A DNA stretch of 64,000 nt from positions 44,487-108,486 of the forward strand of contig RXJD01000019.1 in the NCBI GenBank assembly GCA_003987775.1, written 5' to 3'. Source of the DNA: Mycobacterium sp. Its GTDB lineage: Bacteria; Actinomycetota; Actinomycetes; Mycobacteriales; Mycobacteriaceae. The notes under the pieces were generated by a model. The model had not been told where the DNA came from. It saw only the letters and a program-made list of their open reading frames with translations, and did no database searches. The position numbers and the translations under genes are program-made. Shown one piece after another: positions 8,651 through 17,257 of the stretch (its first letter is position 1; every line of letters starts with the position of its first letter).

Positions 8651-9655
8651 ATGGCGACGGCGAGTGAAGCACGGTCCTGGGCGCGTGGCGCCCTGCGCGG
8701 CATCGGCGACTCGTTGTACACGCCATTCTGCGGCACTGACGGCGACGACATCGACTGGGATGCGTACCGGACGCTGGTGCGCTACTGCGTCGGCGATCTC
8801 GGGCACCCGATGCTGTGGTGTACCAGTGGCCTCGCCGAGTTCTGGGCCTTGACTCTGGATGAACGAAAACGCTTGCTGGAAGTGGCGATCGACGAGGGGC
8901 GACGGGCGAATCCCGGTGTCGTCGTCCAGGCATGTACCGCGGCCACGAGTGCCAAGGATTGCCTGGATCTGACGCTGCACGCTCAGCGGGTGGGGGCCGA
9001 CATCGCCTACATCCAGACGCCGATGATGGAAGCACACGGTGGCGAGGGCGTGCTGCGCTTCTTTTCCTACATCGCGGCGCGCACGGATATCGCTCTGGGC
9101 ATGTTCAATTCGCCGTCATCGGGTTACGTGCTGACGGCGTCCGAAAGTGCCCGGATCTATCACGAAATCCCGGCGGTATGCGCCACCAAGGAGGGCGCCT
9201 TCCGCCCGGAGAGCAGCCGCCGGCTGCACGACCTTGCGCCCGGTCTGGTGCTCTGGGAGTGCGACCGCACGGTCTACCGGGCCGGATGGCTGCGTGCCGG
9301 CATCGTCTGCCCGGCGCAGTTGGGCACCGCCGGCTATCTCTTCGAAACGCCGCAGCGCCGGTTGTTCTCCGAGTACTGGGACCTGGTGATGGCGGACAAG
9401 TTGCTCGAGGCGATGGACTACGGCCGGGAGTCGGGTCTGGACCAGTTCGATCTGGACCTCGGCTCGTGGTGGACCTGCTATCCCGGACGTCCGGACTACT
9501 TCACCCACTGGGGCGGTGCGTTCAAATACGCGGCATCACTACTGGGGCTGCCGATCGGGTCGTATCCGCATTCGCGCCCGCCCCAGGCGTACCTGCCTGC
9601 TGAGGCCAAGTCACAGATCGAGGCCGCCTACCGCCGGCTGGGACTCATCAGCTGA
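8651..9655 (+). CDS. DapA/DHDPS-family aldolase or hydratase
   Basis: A 334-residue class I lyase of the dihydrodipicolinate synthase/N-acetylneuraminate lyase family. The Schiff-base lysine is K180 in CATKEGAF, and the helper tyrosine is probably Y120 in YIQTPMM. An N-terminal 'CTSGLAEFWALTLDE' stands in for the usual GTTGE loop. The ATG at 8651 has a GGGAGG ribosome-binding site; an upstream in-frame ATG at 8576 lies before the family's fold begins. In a catabolic cluster such enzymes often act as retro-aldolases releasing pyruvate or as hydratase-aldolases on side chains or cleaved rings. A role in lysine synthesis is unlikely here. The real substrate is unknown. Confidence 0.82.
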   Translation: MATASEARSWARGALRGIGDSLYTPFCGTDGDDIDWDAYRTLVRYCVGDLGHPMLWCTSGLAEFWALTLDERKRLLEVAIDEGRRANPGVVVQACTAATSAKDCLDLTLHAQRVGADIAYIQTPMMEAHGGEGVLRFFSYIAARTDIALGMFNSPSSGYVLTASESARIYHEIPAVCATKEGAFRPESSRRLHDLAPGLVLWECDRTVYRAGWLRAGIVCPAQLGTAGYLFETPQRRLFSEYWDLVMADKLLEAMDYGRESGLDQFDLDLGSWWTCYPGRPDYFTHWGGAFKYAASLLGLPIGSYPHSRPPQAYLPAEAKSQIEAAYRRLGLIS

Positions 9656-9686
9656 CGCGAAAAACATTGCACCCCATTGCATGCCA

Positions 9687-9712
9687 AAGGCCCGGTCATG
9701 TGACCGGGCCTT
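9687..9712. terminator. Bidirectional intrinsic terminator-like hairpin
   Basis: A perfect 12-bp inverted repeat (AAGGCCCGGTCA / TGACCGGGCCTT) with a 2-base centre. It lies between the converging DapA-like and CsbD-like genes, and the A and T flanks make it suitable in both directions. Confidence 0.75.
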
Positions 9713-9731
9713 CCGCATGTTTGTCGGCTGC

Positions 9732-9968
9732 TTACTGGTGAGCCTCTTGGCGGGCCTCCTGGACCTTGGCCTCGCCACGGGCGGCTTCGGCCTGAGCCTC
9801 GTACTTGGCGGCGTCACGCTGAGCCTCGGCCTTGTCCTGCTGAGCCTTGCCCTCGTTCACCAGGTCGTCGCGGCCGGCGACCGTACCGATGACCTCTTTG
9901 GCCTTGCCCTTGACGTCCTCGACGACTCCCTTAATGGCCTCGGCCGGACCGCTGTTCTCGTTCGCCAT
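9732..9968 (-). CDS. CsbD-family stress protein
   Basis: A 78-residue hydrophilic protein. The CsbD signature is 'AIKGVVEDVKGKAKEVIGTVAGRDDLVNEGKAQQDKAEAQ', followed by an Ala/Glu-rich helical tail. I use the ATG at 9968 with an AGGAGA site; a longer frame to 10013 is open but lacks a good site. CsbD proteins are general-stress proteins of unknown molecular role, controlled by sigma B in Bacillus. Downstream of the small membrane-protein gene, it probably shares the SigF-like promoter at 10318-10343. Confidence 0.9.
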   Translation of the reverse strand: MANENSGPAEAIKGVVEDVKGKAKEVIGTVAGRDDLVNEGKAQQDKAEAQRDAAKYEAQAEAARGEAKVQEARQEAHQ

Positions 9969-10021
9969 GTCGCTCTCCTTTTCGTTTGTTGTCGCTGCAA
10001 AGGCTTTTCCCAAATCGAGGG

Positions 10022-10270
10022 TCAGCGCAAACGAGATGGAGATGTGTCGCTCGTCACGGCGTCAGCCGGCGGCACCGACGGGGTCGTGGCGGCGGCAGCG
10101 GTCCGGGCACCCGCGGTGAGCCGACGGCGGGTCCAGAGCGCGAGCGTGACGACCCCGCCGATCACCGACAGCCAGAACAACAGCTGAGTCAGCATCCACG
10201 CCAGCTGGGCGCGCAACGCCAATCCGCGCGCCTGCCCTACGCGATGAGCAACTGCTTTTGTTGTGTTCAT
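10022..10270 (-). CDS. Small single-pass membrane protein
   Basis: An 82-residue protein with a GGAGGA ribosome-binding site before its ATG. It has a charged N-terminus, one membrane segment at about residues 22-46 ('LAWMLTQLLFWLSVIGGVVTLALW'), then TRRRL and a Thr/Ala/Pro-rich tail. I do not recognise a family. It lies 53 bases upstream of the csbD-like start and diverges from the GlsB-like gene, so an envelope stress role is plausible by context only. Confidence 0.7.
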   Translation of the reverse strand: MNTTKAVAHRVGQARGLALRAQLAWMLTQLLFWLSVIGGVVTLALWTRRRLTAGARTAAAATTPSVPPADAVTSDTSPSRLR

Positions 10271-10317
10271 GGAGTCCTCCCATAGGCCGTGTGTTCTGGC
10301 GTAAGCCAGCTATCGAT

Positions 10318-10343
10318 AACCCGGACGCCGGCCTGTCCAAACC
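10318..10343 (-). promoter_or_regulatory. Possible SigF-type promoter for the small membrane protein and csbD-like genes
   Basis: On the minus strand the sequence reads GGTTT, 16 bases, then GGGTT. Mycobacterial SigF promoters are described as GGTTT/GGWWT, 15-17 bases, GGGTA. The spacing fits and the -10 differs by one base. It lies about 48 bases before the ATG at 10270. This is pattern evidence only. Confidence 0.4.
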
Positions 10344-10347
10344 CGTC

Positions 10348-10373
10348 GGATTACCGCCCGGGCATGGTGGGCA
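10348..10373 (+). promoter_or_regulatory. Possible SigF-type promoter for the glsB-like gene
   Basis: GGATT, 16 bases, then GGGCA on the plus strand, about 50 bases before the ATG at 10425. The -35 fits GGWWT; the -10 is weaker than the GGGTA consensus. It is back-to-back with the site on the other strand. Confidence 0.3.
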
Positions 10374-10424
10374 TACCCGTGCGGATGACTGCGACGCCAA
10401 TCGTCGCTGTCGAAAGGACTGAAA

Positions 10425-10697
10425 ATGCTCACTCTGGGTGTCATCGGCTGGATCGTGATCGGCGGCCTGGCCGGGTGGATCGGCAGCAAGATCATGAAGA
10501 CCGACGGGCAGATGGGCCTGGTACTGAACATCGTGGTCGGCATCGTCGGAGGTCTGCTGGGCGGTTTCCTGCTGCGCGGCTTCGGTGTCGATGTCGCTGG
10601 GGGCGGACTGATGTTCTCGTTCCTCACCTGTCTGCTCGGGGCGGTGATCCTGCTCGCGATCGTCAAGCTCGTCACGGGCCGCCGCGTGTCCCGGTAG
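10425..10697 (+). CDS. GlsB/YeaQ/YmgE-family membrane protein (transglycosylase-associated type)
   Basis: A 90-residue integral membrane protein with three hydrophobic segments (about 3-20, 31-50 and 57-80). It has the family's glycine pattern: 'GWIVIGGLAGWIGSKIMKTDGQMGLVLNIVVGIVGGLLGGFLL'. The start has a GAAAGGA site 6 bases upstream. In enterobacteria this family is linked to stress and envelope functions; the molecular role is not settled. Its pairing with a csbD-like gene is common for general-stress genes and supports coordinated control. Confidence 0.88.
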   Translation: MLTLGVIGWIVIGGLAGWIGSKIMKTDGQMGLVLNIVVGIVGGLLGGFLLRGFGVDVAGGGLMFSFLTCLLGAVILLAIVKLVTGRRVSR

Positions 10698-10756
10698 CTC
10701 GCCGAATATCCTGCTCACAACGACTCGAGGCGCCTGTCGCCCCGCGCGGAATGAAG

Positions 10757-10775
10757 TACCGATAGGTATACGGTA
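10757..10775. promoter_or_regulatory. Operator-like site 3 of 9
   Basis: TACCGATAGGTATACGGTA: TACcGAT, 5 bases, TACgGTA. The outer arms TACCG/CGGTA are perfectly complementary. It lies 40 bases before the crotonase ATG at 10815 and after the glsB-like gene, so it marks a separate transcription unit. Confidence 0.62.
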
Positions 10776-10814
10776 TGGGTGAACATTTCACCGCCATCCC
10801 GCGAGGAGTGACTC

Positions 10815-11645
10815 ATGAGCGCAGACGACGCGGAACGCGCGGTGCTGTACGAGGCCACGTCAGACGGCGTCGCGATTGTCACGCTCAATCGTCCGGATCG
10901 GCTCAACGCGTGGGGCCCCGATATGGCCGGCCCGTTCTACGACGCGGTGGATCGCGCCGAGCGGGACCCGGCGGTCAGGGTGATCGTGGTAACCGGGCGT
11001 GGGCGCGCCTTCTGTGCCGGCGCACACCTCGGTGCGCCTGGATCAGCCGGCCGCGTCGGTGAATCGCTGGAAAGCGCGGGCGGCAAGTCCGTCGCGGAGC
11101 TGGTAGGTGAGCGGCCCCCGCATTTCGTGACCGAGCTGCGTAAGCCCGTCATCGCGGCCATCAACGGACCCTGCGTCGGCATCGGGCTGACCCAGGCGCT
11201 GATGTGCGATGTCCGATTCGCCGCGGCCGGAGCCAAATTCGGCGCCGTGTTCGCGCGCCGCGGCCTGGTTGCCGAGTTCGGTATCTCCTGGATCCTGCCG
11301 CGACTAACCGGTTGGGGTGTCGCGCTGGATCTGCTGTTGAGCGGCCGCACGTTCCTGGCCGACGAGGCGCTTCGGCTGGGTCTGGTGAAGGAAGTCGTAC
11401 CGCCTGAGGACCTCATGACGCGGGTGATGCAGTACGCCGGGGACATCGCCCAATACTGTTCTCCGACAGCGATGGCGGTGATCAAGCGGCAGGCCTATGG
11501 CGACGCCTCGCGCGACATCGTCACCGCGACAGCGGATGCCGAGGCGTTGATGTGGGAGGCCCTGCCTCGGCCCGATGTCCGCGAAGGGATCGTCAGTTTC
11601 CTGCAAAAGCGGCCGCCGCAATTTCCTTCGCTCACCGACGGGTAG
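10815..11645 (+). CDS. Enoyl-CoA hydratase/isomerase family protein
   Basis: A 276-residue crotonase with an AGGAG ribosome-binding site. Motifs are 'VAIVTLNRPDRLNAWG', the oxyanion-hole segment 'RAFCAGAHLGAPG', 'INGPCVGIGLTQALMCDVRFAAAGAKFG', and the acid region 'RRGLVAEFGISWILPRLTGW' with a glutamate in the catalytic place. It is probably an active hydratase or isomerase. It stands alone behind operator site 3, between the stress islet and mmpS-mmpL, yet shares its operator type with the catabolic operons, so it is likely part of the same regulon. Confidence 0.88.
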   Translation: MSADDAERAVLYEATSDGVAIVTLNRPDRLNAWGPDMAGPFYDAVDRAERDPAVRVIVVTGRGRAFCAGAHLGAPGSAGRVGESLESAGGKSVAELVGERPPHFVTELRKPVIAAINGPCVGIGLTQALMCDVRFAAAGAKFGAVFARRGLVAEFGISWILPRLTGWGVALDLLLSGRTFLADEALRLGLVKEVVPPEDLMTRVMQYAGDIAQYCSPTAMAVIKRQAYGDASRDIVTATADAEALMWEALPRPDVREGIVSFLQKRPPQFPSLTDG

Positions 11646-11733
11646 TCGACGCCGAGCGCACCTTAGCTGCGCGGCCGATAGCTGCGTAACGCATTTCACC
11701 CGCAGTCGCAGTGGCCTCACCTTGCCCGATGCC

Positions 11734-11749
11734 ATACCCGGTAGGGTAT
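11734..11749. promoter_or_regulatory. CsoR-type palindrome (TACCC-N4-GGGTA), copy 1
   Basis: ATACCCGGTAGGGTAT, with 6-bp arms and 4 central bases. It lies 53 bases before a small leader frame and 179 bases before mmpS. Palindromes of this design are bound by CsoR-family repressors, which respond to copper or to persulfide; which ligand applies is not visible here. Confidence 0.65.
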
Positions 11750-11786
11750 ATTCACCAGGGAACGGCGCCGGACGAAGGAGGCAGAT

Positions 11787-11882
11787 ATGAGGGCACGGGC
11801 GTTTGTGTGTGCGACGGAAGGCCATCGAAACGAAGGCCAAACGACCCTTTCGGCCACTCGGGCCCGGCGCGAGACTCAGTAA
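11787..11882 (+). CDS. Possible 31-residue leader peptide upstream of mmpS
   Basis: A short frame (MRARAFVCATEGHRNEGQTT then LSATRARRETQ) preceded by a very strong ribosome-binding site, GAAGGAGG, 6 bases before ATG. It lies between the CsoR-type palindrome and mmpS, ending 30 bases before the mmpS start. It has one cysteine and is Arg-rich. I do not know a family. It could be a translated leader that controls mmpS-mmpL or a small protein of its own. Such a good Shine-Dalgarno in a GC-rich genome supports translation, but coding evidence is thin. Confidence 0.45.
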   Translation: MRARAFVCATEGHRNEGQTTLSATRARRETQ

Positions 11883-11912
11883 AGGCAAGGCCGAAAGACC
11901 AGGGGAACCGTC

Positions 11913-12344
11913 ATGCTCACCTTTCTCAAGCGAGCCTGGATACCGCTTGTCGTTGTGGTCGCCGTTGCCCTCGGCGGCATCGCGGTGCAGCGACTGCGTG
12001 GCGTCTTCGGCTCCGACAAGCTGTTCTCGACCACCGGCAGTGCCGCGGAAACGATCGTGCCCTTCAACCCAAAGACCGTGACCTACGAAGTATTTGGGCC
12101 CAGTGACACCACAGGAAGCCTGAGCTATCTGAACAAGGACGCCCAGGCCGAGGAGGCCAGGTTCAGCAGCCTGCCCTGGACGTACACGATCTCGACGACC
12201 AATCCGGCCGTCATCGCCAACGTCGTGGCGCAGGGGGACAGCGACCGAATCGGTTGCCGCATCACCGTCAACGGCGATGTCCGGGATGAGCAGTCAGCGA
12301 CCGGTCATCACGCCCAAACCTTCTGTCTGGTGAAAGCCGCATGA
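11913..12344 (+). CDS. MmpS-family membrane protein
   Basis: A 143-residue MmpS. It has an N-terminal signal anchor at about residues 8-27 ('[20 protein letters not shown]') and a periplasmic beta-rich domain with the family pattern '[23 protein letters not shown]' and '[35 protein letters not shown]'; the two cysteines fit the MmpS disulfide. MmpS proteins are accessory partners of MmpL transporters. It overlaps mmpL by ATGA. Control probably comes from the CsoR-type palindrome upstream. The MmpS number cannot be assigned from the sequence alone. Confidence 0.92.
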   Translation: MLTFLKRAWIPLVVVVAVALGGIAVQRLRGVFGSDKLFSTTGSAAETIVPFNPKTVTYEVFGPSDTTGSLSYLNKDAQAEEARFSSLPWTYTISTTNPAVIANVVAQGDSDRIGCRITVNGDVRDEQSATGHHAQTFCLVKAA

Positions 12345-15262
12345 AAACTGACACTGACACCCGCCCGCGCTTCATGCGATTCGTCCGGGCTTTCGCCATT
12401 CCGATCATCCTGTTGTGGTTCCTTTTGACCCTTGCCGTCAATCTCCTTGTGCCACCGATTGAATCGGTGGCCCGTACCCATGCGGTGACGATGTCCCCGC
12501 AGGACGCACCGGCCATGATCGCCGCCAAGCGCATCGGCGCGACGTTCCACGAATCTGACTCCGACAGCATCGTCATGGTCGTCCTGGAGAGCAAGAAAGA
12601 CCTCGGTGACCAGGCGCACGCCTACTACGACGGTCTGGTCAAGAAGCTGGCCGCCGACACCAAACACGTTCAGCACGTGCAGAATCTGTGGGGCGACCGC
12701 ATCACCGCGGCCGGGTCGCAGAGCGGGGACGGCAAGGCCGCCTACGTCCAGATCAATGTGGCCGGCAACCAGGGCAGCACGCTGGGCAACGAGTCCGTTG
12801 ACGCCGTCCGCAAGATCGTCGATGAGTCGAAGCCGCCCCCGGACATCAAGACATACGTCACCGGTCCGGCGGCGCTGACCACGGACATGAATGAAGCCGC
12901 CGACAAGAGCATGTTCAAGATGATGGGCGTGACCGGTGTGGTCATCATGATCATGCTTTTCATCGTCTACCGTTCCGTCGTCACCGTGCTACTGGTTCTG
13001 GTGATGGTCGGCTTCGAAATGGGCACGGCCCGAGGCGTCGTCGCGATTCTGGGCAACTACGACCTGCTGGGCTTCTCCACGTTCGTGGTGGCCATGCTGT
13101 CGTCATTGGCCATCGCGGCCGGGACGGACTACGCAATCTTCCTGATCGGGCGCTACCAGGAGGCGCGGCAAGCCGGGCAAGACCGGGAAACCGCCTACTA
13201 CACGATGTTTCGCGGTACCTATCACGTCATTCTGGGCTCCGGGCTGACGATCGCCGGCGCATCCTTCTGTCTGCACTTTGCGCGGTTGTCCTACTTCAAG
13301 GCTCTCGGCATCCCGTCGGCAGTGGGATTGCTCGTGGTGATCGCCGGTGCGTTGACCGCGGCGCCGGCCGTCGTCGCGGTCGCGACCCGATTCGGACTGC
13401 TCGATCCCAAGCGGATGATCAAGACGCGGGGATGGCGCCGGATGGGGACGGCAACCGTTCGCTGGCCCGGGCCGATTTTCGTCGCGTCACTGCTCATCGC
13501 CCTGGTCGGCCTGCTCGTGGTGCCGACCATGTCGATCAGCTACAACGACCGCTACTACATCCCGTCCGGTCTGCCGTCGAACGTCGGATACAACGCCGCG
13601 GAAAAGCATTTCAGCGCGGCCCGGCTCAACCCCGACATCCTGATGATCGAGGGTGATCACGATATGCGGAACTCGAGCGACATGATCATCCTGGACCGGA
13701 TCGCCAAGGACATCTTCCGGACCCCCGGAATCGCCCGGGTGCAGAGCATCACCAGGCCGCTGGGCGGACCGATCGAGCACAGTTCGATTCCGTTCCAGGT
13801 CAGCATGCAGTCGCTGCCGATCCAGCAGAACCTGCAGTTCATGAAGGACCGGATGGCCGACATGCTCACGATGAGCGACGATCTCGGCGTCATGATCGCC
13901 TCGATGCAGCGCATGCAGGGGCTGGTGAACCAGATGAGCGGCACGACGCACCACATGGTCGGCGACATGGGCACGATGAAGGCCACCCTGGACGAGATGA
14001 GGGACCATCTCGCCGACTTCGACGATTTCGCCAGGCCGTTCCGCAGTTATTTGTATTGGGAACAGCACTGTTTCAACATTCCAGCCTGTTGGGCGGCGAA
14101 ATCGGTGTTCGAGGCGATCGACGGTGTGGACAAGTTCAGCGAGGACATGACCACCCTGCTGGGCGACATGCACAACATCGACGCCCTGCTGCCCAGGATG
14201 GCCGCCGAATTTCCTCCGATCATCGCGGTGGCACAGTCGATGCAGGGCACGCTGCTGACGCTGCACAGCAGCTTCTCCGGGCTGGTCACTCAGATGTCAC
14301 GGATGACCGACACCGCAAGCGCGATGGGCCAGGCCTTCGACTCGTCCAAGGCCGACGACTACTTCTATCTGCCGCCCGAGGCATTCGACAACCCGGACTT
14401 CCAGCGGGGCCTGAAGCTGTTCTTGTCGCCCGACGGGAAAGCGGCGCGGTTCATCATCACCCACGACACCGACCCGGCGACGCCCAAAGGCATCGCGGCC
14501 GTCAAACCCGAGCTCAACGCCGCGCACGAAGCGGTGAAGGGCACGCCGCTGGCCAATGCCAAGTTCTACCTCACCGGCACCGCCGCGGTGTACAACGATA
14601 TCCAGACCGGCTCCCAGTTCGACCTGCTGATCGTCGGAATCGCCGCGCTGACATTGATATTCGTCGTGATGGTGGTGATCACACGGGCCCTGGTCGCCTC
14701 GCTGGTGATCGTCGGCACAGTGCTGCTGTCGCTGGGCGCCGCGTTCGGGCTGTCCGTCCTGGTGTGGCAGCACATCCTCGGTCTGGATCTCAACTGGATC
14801 GCCCCGGTGTTCGGCCTGATCATCCTGCTGGCAGTCGGCTCCGACTACAACCTGTTGCTGGTCTCCCGATTCCAGGAGGAGATCGGCGCGGGTCTGCGGA
14901 CCGGGATCATCCGCTCGATGGGTGAAACGGGCGGCGTCGTCACCGCCGCGGGCCTGGTGTTCGCGTTCACCATGATGTCCATGGCTGCCAGCGACCTGAG
15001 TTCCATCGGCCAGGCCGGCACCACAATCGGGCTCGGGCTGTTGTTCGACACGTTGATCGTGCGCTCCCTGATGACACCGTCGATCGCCGCTCTGCTCGGC
15101 AGGTGGTTCTGGTGGCCGCTCAAGGTGCGGCCCCGCCCCGCCAGCTACATGCTGCGGCCCTTCGGTCCGCGCCGGCTGGTGCGCTCGCTGCTGTTGGGCG
15201 AAGAGGCCGATGCGCCCCGGCCGGCAGAACGCCGCGAGGAGAAGGTAGGGGCCGGCGTCTGA
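12341..15262 (+). CDS. MmpL-family RND transporter
   Basis: A 973-residue inner-membrane RND transporter of usual MmpL size. TM1 is at about residues 14-34. A first periplasmic porter domain follows, then TM2-6 at about 190-365. The second porter domain contains a long Met-rich helical insertion (about 490-650), typical of MmpL4/5-type proteins. TM7-12 follow at about 750-930. The proton-relay Asp-Tyr pairs are visible: D263-Y264 in AGTDYAIF and D835-Y836 in GSDYNLLL. MmpL proteins export lipids, siderophores or drugs. The CsoR-type palindrome upstream, shared with the sulfide-oxidation genes, suggests induction by sulfur or copper stress. The substrate is unknown. Confidence 0.94.
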   Translation: MKTDTDTRPRFMRFVRAFAIPIILLWFLLTLAVNLLVPPIESVARTHAVTMSPQDAPAMIAAKRIGATFHESDSDSIVMVVLESKKDLGDQAHAYYDGLVKKLAADTKHVQHVQNLWGDRITAAGSQSGDGKAAYVQINVAGNQGSTLGNESVDAVRKIVDESKPPPDIKTYVTGPAALTTDMNEAADKSMFKMMGVTGVVIMIMLFIVYRSVVTVLLVLVMVGFEMGTARGVVAILGNYDLLGFSTFVVAMLSSLAIAAGTDYAIFLIGRYQEARQAGQDRETAYYTMFRGTYHVILGSGLTIAGASFCLHFARLSYFKALGIPSAVGLLVVIAGALTAAPAVVAVATRFGLLDPKRMIKTRGWRRMGTATVRWPGPIFVASLLIALVGLLVVPTMSISYNDRYYIPSGLPSNVGYNAAEKHFSAARLNPDILMIEGDHDMRNSSDMIILDRIAKDIFRTPGIARVQSITRPLGGPIEHSSIPFQVSMQSLPIQQNLQFMKDRMADMLTMSDDLGVMIASMQRMQGLVNQMSGTTHHMVGDMGTMKATLDEMRDHLADFDDFARPFRSYLYWEQHCFNIPACWAAKSVFEAIDGVDKFSEDMTTLLGDMHNIDALLPRMAAEFPPIIAVAQSMQGTLLTLHSSFSGLVTQMSRMTDTASAMGQAFDSSKADDYFYLPPEAFDNPDFQRGLKLFLSPDGKAARFIITHDTDPATPKGIAAVKPELNAAHEAVKGTPLANAKFYLTGTAAVYNDIQTGSQFDLLIVGIAALTLIFVVMVVITRALVASLVIVGTVLLSLGAAFGLSVLVWQHILGLDLNWIAPVFGLIILLAVGSDYNLLLVSRFQEEIGAGLRTGIIRSMGETGGVVTAAGLVFAFTMMSMAASDLSSIGQAGTTIGLGLLFDTLIVRSLMTPSIAALLGRWFWWPLKVRPRPASYMLRPFGPRRLVRSLLLGEEADAPRPAERREEKVGAGV

Positions 15263-15326
15263 CGGGGTGAAACCCTCAGACCCCGCGAAAGACGCCGCGA
15301 CCGGAGTCAGGCAAGCTACTCCAAAG

Positions 15327-15491
15327 TCAGTGGGCGCGAATGATCCTCATCATTCTCAGATTGATGCGGGCGAAACGCCACAATTGCACGAAGGGGTTTC
15401 GGCGCCTGCGCAGTGTCGAATCGGTAGGAAGCGGGGCATCGGCAATGCGTTCGGCGGTCAGCACATTGACCTCCGAGTCCATGTCGTTCAC
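15327..15491 (-). CDS. Small basic protein downstream of the sulfide:quinone oxidoreductase
   Basis: A 54-residue frame starting at a GTG 11 bases after the oxidoreductase stop, preceded by AAGGTG; an ATG three codons in is an alternative. The C-terminal half ('RRRRNPFVQLWRFARINLRM' then MRIIRAH) is strongly basic and amphipathic, as in membrane-surface helices. GC-rich third positions are consistent with coding. I do not recognise a family. Position makes it part of the oxidoreductase operon and probably of the same CsoR-type regulon. A membrane-peripheral helper of the quinone reductase is one possibility. Confidence 0.55.
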   Translation of the reverse strand: MNDMDSEVNVLTAERIADAPLPTDSTLRRRRNPFVQLWRFARINLRMMRIIRAH

Positions 15492-15502
15492 GGGAGCACC
15501 TT

Positions 15503-16960
15503 TCACTCGGGGATCAGCCACCAGAACGGCCGTGCCTTCGCCTTGTAAATGAACAGGTAGTGCAACAATGCCTTGATCCAATGTCCTGCCAGGCCGAGTT
15601 CGCCTGAGGTGCCGGCGATGTCGCGCCCGGTCTGCGGATACTTGGCCGGATCGGGCACGACGGGGAACATGGTCATCGCAGCCGCTGATCCCTCGCGTAA
15701 TCCGGTGCCTGCCGAGGCGACGCATGCGGCGCCCATACTTGCCATCGAGGCGCGGTGCGCGGGAGCCGCGGCCCCGTTGTCGATACGGTCCCGAATCGTT
15801 GCGGCCACCGTCTTGGCCATCACACCCGATGGCATGCCGGTGCGCGGCGGGCTGGGAGTGATGACGGTACCGTTGCGGCTCTTCCGCGGCTTCGAGATCG
15901 GGTGTGGCGGCGCGAAAGCGATCCCCGGCGCAAATATGTTGGGATAGGCCGTTGACTCGTAGGTGTGCGGCCAGTCCTCGGCGCTCCACTCGTCAAAAGG
16001 CTTGCCGGAGTAGTCGGCGTCCACTTTCAGGAAGCCGGACGGAGCGAACAGCAACGACGTGATGTCGTTGCCCTCTCTGTCATAGGCGGCCAGGCTGGCG
16101 CCCCTGAAAGGGGGCAGCAGCATGGCGAAGTCGAAGTCCAGGTCATGCTCTGTGCCGTCGAGCTGCTCATATCGCAGCTTGCCGTCCATCACCTCGTGCA
16201 CGGCTGCCTGGGTGATCGCCTTGACACCGCGCTCACGGAACAACGACTCGGTCCATAGGCGGCTGGACTGCACAAAGCCCTTCTCGACGAAGCTCATGCC
16301 GCCCACGCCGAAGTCGCCAAGCTCGTATTCGTTTGTCAAATAGACGATTTCGGCCAGGTCGCGAACCCCGGCGGTACGCAGGGTGTGTTCTACATTGAAG
16401 GCGTATTCGAACGCTGCGCCTTCGCATGTGCAGGTGCCGTGCCCGACTCCGATGACCAGGCGTTGCTTATGGCCGGCCTTCAGTTTGGCGATGACCTCAT
16501 CGAGGGCCTTCGCCGCCTCAGTGGCGTGGGCCGCGGTACAGACTGAATAAGAATGTCCCTCCGGTCCAAGACCAGGGGTTGCCGCGAAATTCAGCTGGGG
16601 CCCGGTGGCGTTGACGAGATAGTCGTAGGTGAGATTGCCAATCTCGCCCTGGCGCGCCCGGTCGGTATAGGTGAAGTCCACCGATGGCATCGACTGCTCG
16701 CCCTTGCCCTCTGGATAGATCGCCGTCGCGAGACCTTGATGAAAGGCGATTCCCTTGCGCCGATAGATCGGCTGCAGGGGGATGAGCACCTTTGAGGCAT
16801 CCATCCTGCCGACCCCAACCCAGATGTTCGACGGGATCCAGTTCCAATCGGCATTCGGGGAGATTACGACGACTTCGTGCTTGCGGTTCAGCCATCGGCG
16901 GAGATGCAGCGCGGCAGTGTGTCCCGCGATGCCGGCGCCGAGGATGAGGACTCGTGCCAT
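15503..16960 (-). CDS. Sulfide:quinone oxidoreductase-like flavoprotein
   Basis: A 485-residue FAD-dependent pyridine-nucleotide-disulfide-type oxidoreductase. The dinucleotide-binding motif GAGIAG is at residues 8-13, then 'DWNWIPSNIWVGVGRMD' and 'YDYLVNATGPQLNF'. Conserved cysteines occur in VCTAAH and GTCTCEGAAFEY. The second FAD-binding region is 'YPNIFAPGIAFAPPHPISKP'. The C-terminal part ends in an aromatic-basic membrane-binding stretch. It resembles sulfide:quinone oxidoreductases, which oxidise sulfide to persulfide or polysulfide and pass electrons to menaquinone at the membrane. I use the ATG at 16960 with a GGGAG site. It diverges from a thioredoxin gene across two CsoR-type palindromes, which fits persulfide control. 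The exact SQR type is uncertain. Confidence 0.8.
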   Translation of the reverse strand: MARVLILGAGIAGHTAALHLRRWLNRKHEVVVISPNADWNWIPSNIWVGVGRMDASKVLIPLQPIYRRKGIAFHQGLATAIYPEGKGEQSMPSVDFTYTDRARQGEIGNLTYDYLVNATGPQLNFAATPGLGPEGHSYSVCTAAHATEAAKALDEVIAKLKAGHKQRLVIGVGHGTCTCEGAAFEYAFNVEHTLRTAGVRDLAEIVYLTNEYELGDFGVGGMSFVEKGFVQSSRLWTESLFRERGVKAITQAAVHEVMDGKLRYEQLDGTEHDLDFDFAMLLPPFRGASLAAYDREGNDITSLLFAPSGFLKVDADYSGKPFDEWSAEDWPHTYESTAYPNIFAPGIAFAPPHPISKPRKSRNGTVITPSPPRTGMPSGVMAKTVAATIRDRIDNGAAAPAHRASMASMGAACVASAGTGLREGSAAAMTMFPVVPDPAKYPQTGRDIAGTSGELGLAGHWIKALLHYLFIYKAKARPFWWLIPE

Positions 16961-17020
16961 ATTTCGCTCCCTCTCTGCAAAGACCCCCAACGCTCAGCGG
17001 GCGTGGACGCTCGTTGAGAT

Positions 17021-17038
17021 TATACCCCGTAGGGTATA
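17021..17038. promoter_or_regulatory. CsoR-type palindrome (TACCC-N4-GGGTA), copy 2
   Basis: TATACCCCGTAGGGTATA, with 7-bp perfect arms and 4 central bases, 60 bases upstream of the oxidoreductase ATG. It is likely the operator for the minus-strand transcript. Confidence 0.72.
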
Positions 17039-17162
17039 CGAACGGCGACCCCCGGCGAGCGGCCTATTGCCAGAGTGGCCCGTGTTGGTGCGGCGTTCCT
17101 AGGGTCGAATGACCTTTATCGGCGGAACTCGGGCGCGCCACGCACGACGTCGCTGTGCGGGA

Positions 17163-17178
17163 ATACCCCTCGGGGTAT
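17163..17178. promoter_or_regulatory. CsoR-type palindrome (TACCC-N4-GGGTA), copy 3
   Basis: ATACCCCTCGGGGTAT, with perfect 7-bp arms, 79 bases before the thioredoxin ATG. Together with copy 2 it brackets the 297-base divergent promoter region, one operator per direction. Confidence 0.72.
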
Positions 17179-17257
17179 AACGGTTTCAGTAGGTACGAGC
17201 GGCCTGGCTGTTCCAGGATCCCCTGGACCGGCTCGCTGCCAGAGATAAGGAAGAGCA

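Noticed and set aside
15263-15326. A possible terminator hairpin after mmpL (CTGACGGGG / CCCTCAG)
   Set aside because: The stem has mismatches and no T-tract; too weak to call.
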